From: Chloroflexota bacterium
Lineage (GTDB): Bacteria; Chloroflexota; Dormibacteria; Dormibacterales; Dormibacteraceae
Direction: 5' to 3'
Length of the DNA: 32,383 nt
Assembly (NCBI GenBank): GCA_005880945.1
Contig: VBIU01000045.1
Span: 1-32,383 of the forward strand
A program made the position numbers and the translations under genes. The notes beneath the pieces were generated by a model that was not told the origin of the DNA, made no database searches, and saw nothing but the letters and a program-made list of their open reading frames with translations. This document shows, one piece after another, positions 30,933 through 32,383 of this stretch (positions are counted from its first letter, which is position 1; each line of letters opens with the position of its first letter).

Positions 30933-31889
30933 TTGAGAATCCATCGATATTTGAATCATGCTGTCGTGCTTGCGATAGCAGTCGCGATATCGGGATACGC
31001 GTCGATGGATCGTCATTTCCAGTCCTCGTTCACCTCTCGGCTCGGCGCTGTCAATGCCGAGGCGGTGGTCAGCGGGGAGGGCGGCACGGTTGGTGACGTT
31101 TCCCTGGGCCGCTACAGCACGATCATCAAGCCGGTAGCCATACCGCTCTCGGCGCCGATCAGCCACACCGCCTTCACCTATACCGTCGCGTCGGGTGAGA
31201 ACCTCAAGCAGATCGCCGCCAAGTTCCACGTCACGGTGAGCCAGATCCGCTGGTCCAACACGAACCTCATATCGAGCGACGTGGTCGCGACGGGTGACCA
31301 GATCGTGATCCCGCCAGTCCCGGGGATCGTGGTCACCGCAAAGGGGAGCGACACGCTCGAGAGCCTGGCCCTGAAATACCAGTCCGACGCTCAGACCATT
31401 CTCGACTTCAATCGCCTTCGCAGCTCACAGCTGGCCCCGGGGACCGTCCTCGTGATCCCTGGCGGCGTCGGCGGCGCCTTCCCGCCACCCCCGACGCTGT
31501 GGCAGCAGCTCATCCAGCCCGGAACGGGCGCCGCGTTCAACTCGATCATCCTTGGCTGCTGCCTTGGGCCGTACCCGGCCACCGGCTTCCCGGTTGGGTG
31601 GTGCACCTACTACGTGGCCACCAAGCGGAACGTGACGTGGCGTGGCGACGCAGGCTTCTGGTATCAGAACGCCGCGGCCGCGGGCTACCCCGTCGGTTCG
31701 AAGCCGAAGGTCGGCGCGATCATGGTCACCTGGGAGAGCTACCTGGGCCACGTGGCGTACGTCGAAGCGGTCAACGCCGACGGCTCGTGGACGGTTACCG
31801 AGATGAACTACGTGGCGTTCGACGTGATCAGCCAGCGCACCATCAAGCCCGGCCAGCTCGGCAGCCGCTTGGTCGGGTTCATCTACTAG
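30933..31889 (+). CDS. LysM-CHAP peptidoglycan hydrolase
   Basis: 318 residues from TTG 30933, chosen because AGGGG lies seven bases upstream and the proposed promoter excludes GTG 30870. An N-terminal hydrophobic segment (residues about 6-22) serves as signal or anchor. Two LysM carbohydrate-binding units follow: FTYTVASGENLKQIAAKF...QIVIPP (about 81-128) and IVVTAKGSDTLESLALKY...VLVIPGG (about 132-178). The CHAP amidase/endopeptidase domain has catalytic Cys224 in VGWCTYYVA and His273 in YLGHVAYVEAV, then SWTVTEMNY. The protein should bind and cut peptidoglycan outside the membrane, in turnover, daughter-cell separation or resuscitation. It stands alone and converges on the MFS gene. Confidence 0.92.
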   Translation: MRIHRYLNHAVVLAIAVAISGYASMDRHFQSSFTSRLGAVNAEAVVSGEGGTVGDVSLGRYSTIIKPVAIPLSAPISHTAFTYTVASGENLKQIAAKFHVTVSQIRWSNTNLISSDVVATGDQIVIPPVPGIVVTAKGSDTLESLALKYQSDAQTILDFNRLRSSQLAPGTVLVIPGGVGGAFPPPPTLWQQLIQPGTGAAFNSIILGCCLGPYPATGFPVGWCTYYVATKRNVTWRGDAGFWYQNAAAAGYPVGSKPKVGAIMVTWESYLGHVAYVEAVNADGSWTVTEMNYVAFDVISQRTIKPGQLGSRLVGFIY

Positions 31890-31899
31890 AGGGAGCCTT

Positions 31900-32383
31900 C
31901 TAGCCGGCCGCCGGAATCGCCTCCACGGGCCGCTTCGCCCAATCGTCCTCCATGGCCTTGGTATCGGGCTTGACCGAGCGCAAGCCGGTGGCCGCGATGA
32001 TCGCGGCCACGATCAGAAGGGTCGGTGAAGTTATCAACAGCGCCGTCTGGAGGCTGCCGACGCGATCCGAGATGAAGCCGACGTCGAACGTCGAATGCGA
32101 GTCACCGAACACGTGGGAGACGAAGAGCAGCATGGTCACGCAGCTCGCGCGGAGCGCGGGCGAGACCACGTTCTGTGACACCGCGGTGAACGGGCCCGCG
32201 TGCAGGTACAGGGCAACCACCGTGATCAGAAAGGCTGGAATGAAGATCGGGATCGGCCCGACGCTCATCGGCGCGACGAGCGCGATGACGATGAACACCG
32301 CGCCGATCAGGAATCCGACGATGCCGACCCGGAGGTAGGCCGACGGAGTTGTGCGCGCCCACCGGTCGGCGATCCACCCTCCG
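31900..32383 (-). CDS. MFS transporter, C-terminal part (runs off the window)
   Basis: The frame is open from the window edge to TAG at 31900-31902, about 160 residues. It begins (reading in) GGWIADRWAR, the conserved loop between helices in the second half of major facilitator proteins, followed by four hydrophobic helices (LRVGIVGFLIGAVFIVIALV, PIFIPAFLITVVALYLHAG, SCVTMLLFVSHVFGDS, TALLITSPTLLIVAAIIAATGL) and a charged cytoplasmic tail. The loop and helix wording resembles spinster-type MFS proteins. Substrate is unknown and the first half of the protein is not in the window. Confidence 0.85.
   Translation of the reverse strand, partial: GGWIADRWARTTPSAYLRVGIVGFLIGAVFIVIALVAPMSVGPIPIFIPAFLITVVALYLHAGPFTAVSQNVVSPALRASCVTMLLFVSHVFGDSHSTFDVGFISDRVGSLQTALLITSPTLLIVAAIIAATGLRSVKPDTKAMEDDWAKRPVEAIPAAG

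Noticed and set aside
1-32383. CRISPR arrays, integrases, transposases, toxin-antitoxin or prophage genes
   Set aside because: None found. No regularly spaced repeats beyond the two-copy 93-base repeat, and no mobile-element proteins among the supported genes.

Overview
The window is GC-rich (roughly two thirds G+C by eye), densely coded on both strands, and uses many GTG and TTG starts. There is no rRNA and no hallmark phage, plasmid, transposase or CRISPR component. The gene types (a SARP/BTAD-AAA-TPR regulator, an LCP protein, a LysM-CHAP wall hydrolase, UdgX, an NRAMP-related transporter paired with an MgtE-N/CBS protein, DUF1059, DUF6970, Pro/Thr-rich secreted proteins) suggest a terrestrial Gram-positive-type bacterium. 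It could be Actinomycetota or a Chloroflexota-related lineage such as Candidatus Dormibacterota. That placement is inference only.

Layout. 1-2.1 kb: end of a secreted protein, a convergent uracil-DNA glycosylase (UdgX), a tiny split gene, an unknown conserved protein and a DUF1059 mini-protein that starts upstream of it. 2.1-6.7 kb: a lipoprotein phosphoesterase, a secreted Asp-box (BNR) propeller, a frameshifted HMG-CoA lyase and a nitrilase. 6.7-8.3 kb: an M32 carboxypeptidase and a tRNA-Arg(TCT). 8.3-16.3 kb: a sugar-nucleotide/glycan region. The minus strand carries a 4,6-dehydratase, an NDP-sugar nucleotidyltransferase and a 4-keto reductase-like SDR whose reading frame runs into a DUF6970 lipoprotein. 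The plus strand carries a CDF-like membrane domain fused to a GT4 glycosyltransferase, followed by GDP-mannose 4,6-dehydratase. Between these arms lie a membrane-anchored secreted protein and a HEAT-repeat protein with a histone-H1-like tail.

16.3-19.9 kb: a divalent-metal module made of a DUF1003 membrane protein, a PRC-barrel/MgtE-N/CBS protein without a pore, and an NRAMP homologue whose metal-site motifs depart from the Mn/Fe type and resemble NRAMP-related Mg2+ transporters. 20-23 kb: a cell-envelope group of LCP ligase, a translationally coupled membrane propeller protein and a convergent GT51 transglycosylase. 23.2-26.8 kb: a 1070-residue SARP-type regulator and a small unknown protein behind a possible leader peptide. 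26.8-29.1 kb: a gamma-glutamyltransferase-like enzyme overlapping an SDR. 29.1-30.4 kb: a 93-bp-period direct repeat that reaches into the 3' end of a nitronate monooxygenase gene. 30.4-32.4 kb: a long intergenic region, a LysM-CHAP hydrolase, and the end of an MFS transporter cut by the window edge.

The points most worth a second look are the two in-frame fusions (CDF-GT4 and SDR-lipoprotein), the NRAMP-related/MgtE-N pair, the split mini-gene whose halves overlap at ATGA, and the recurrent start-stop overlaps and TANNNT boxes a few bases before GTG starts, which suggest frequent translational coupling and leaderless mRNAs. I did not find a clearly unprecedented multi-gene system.
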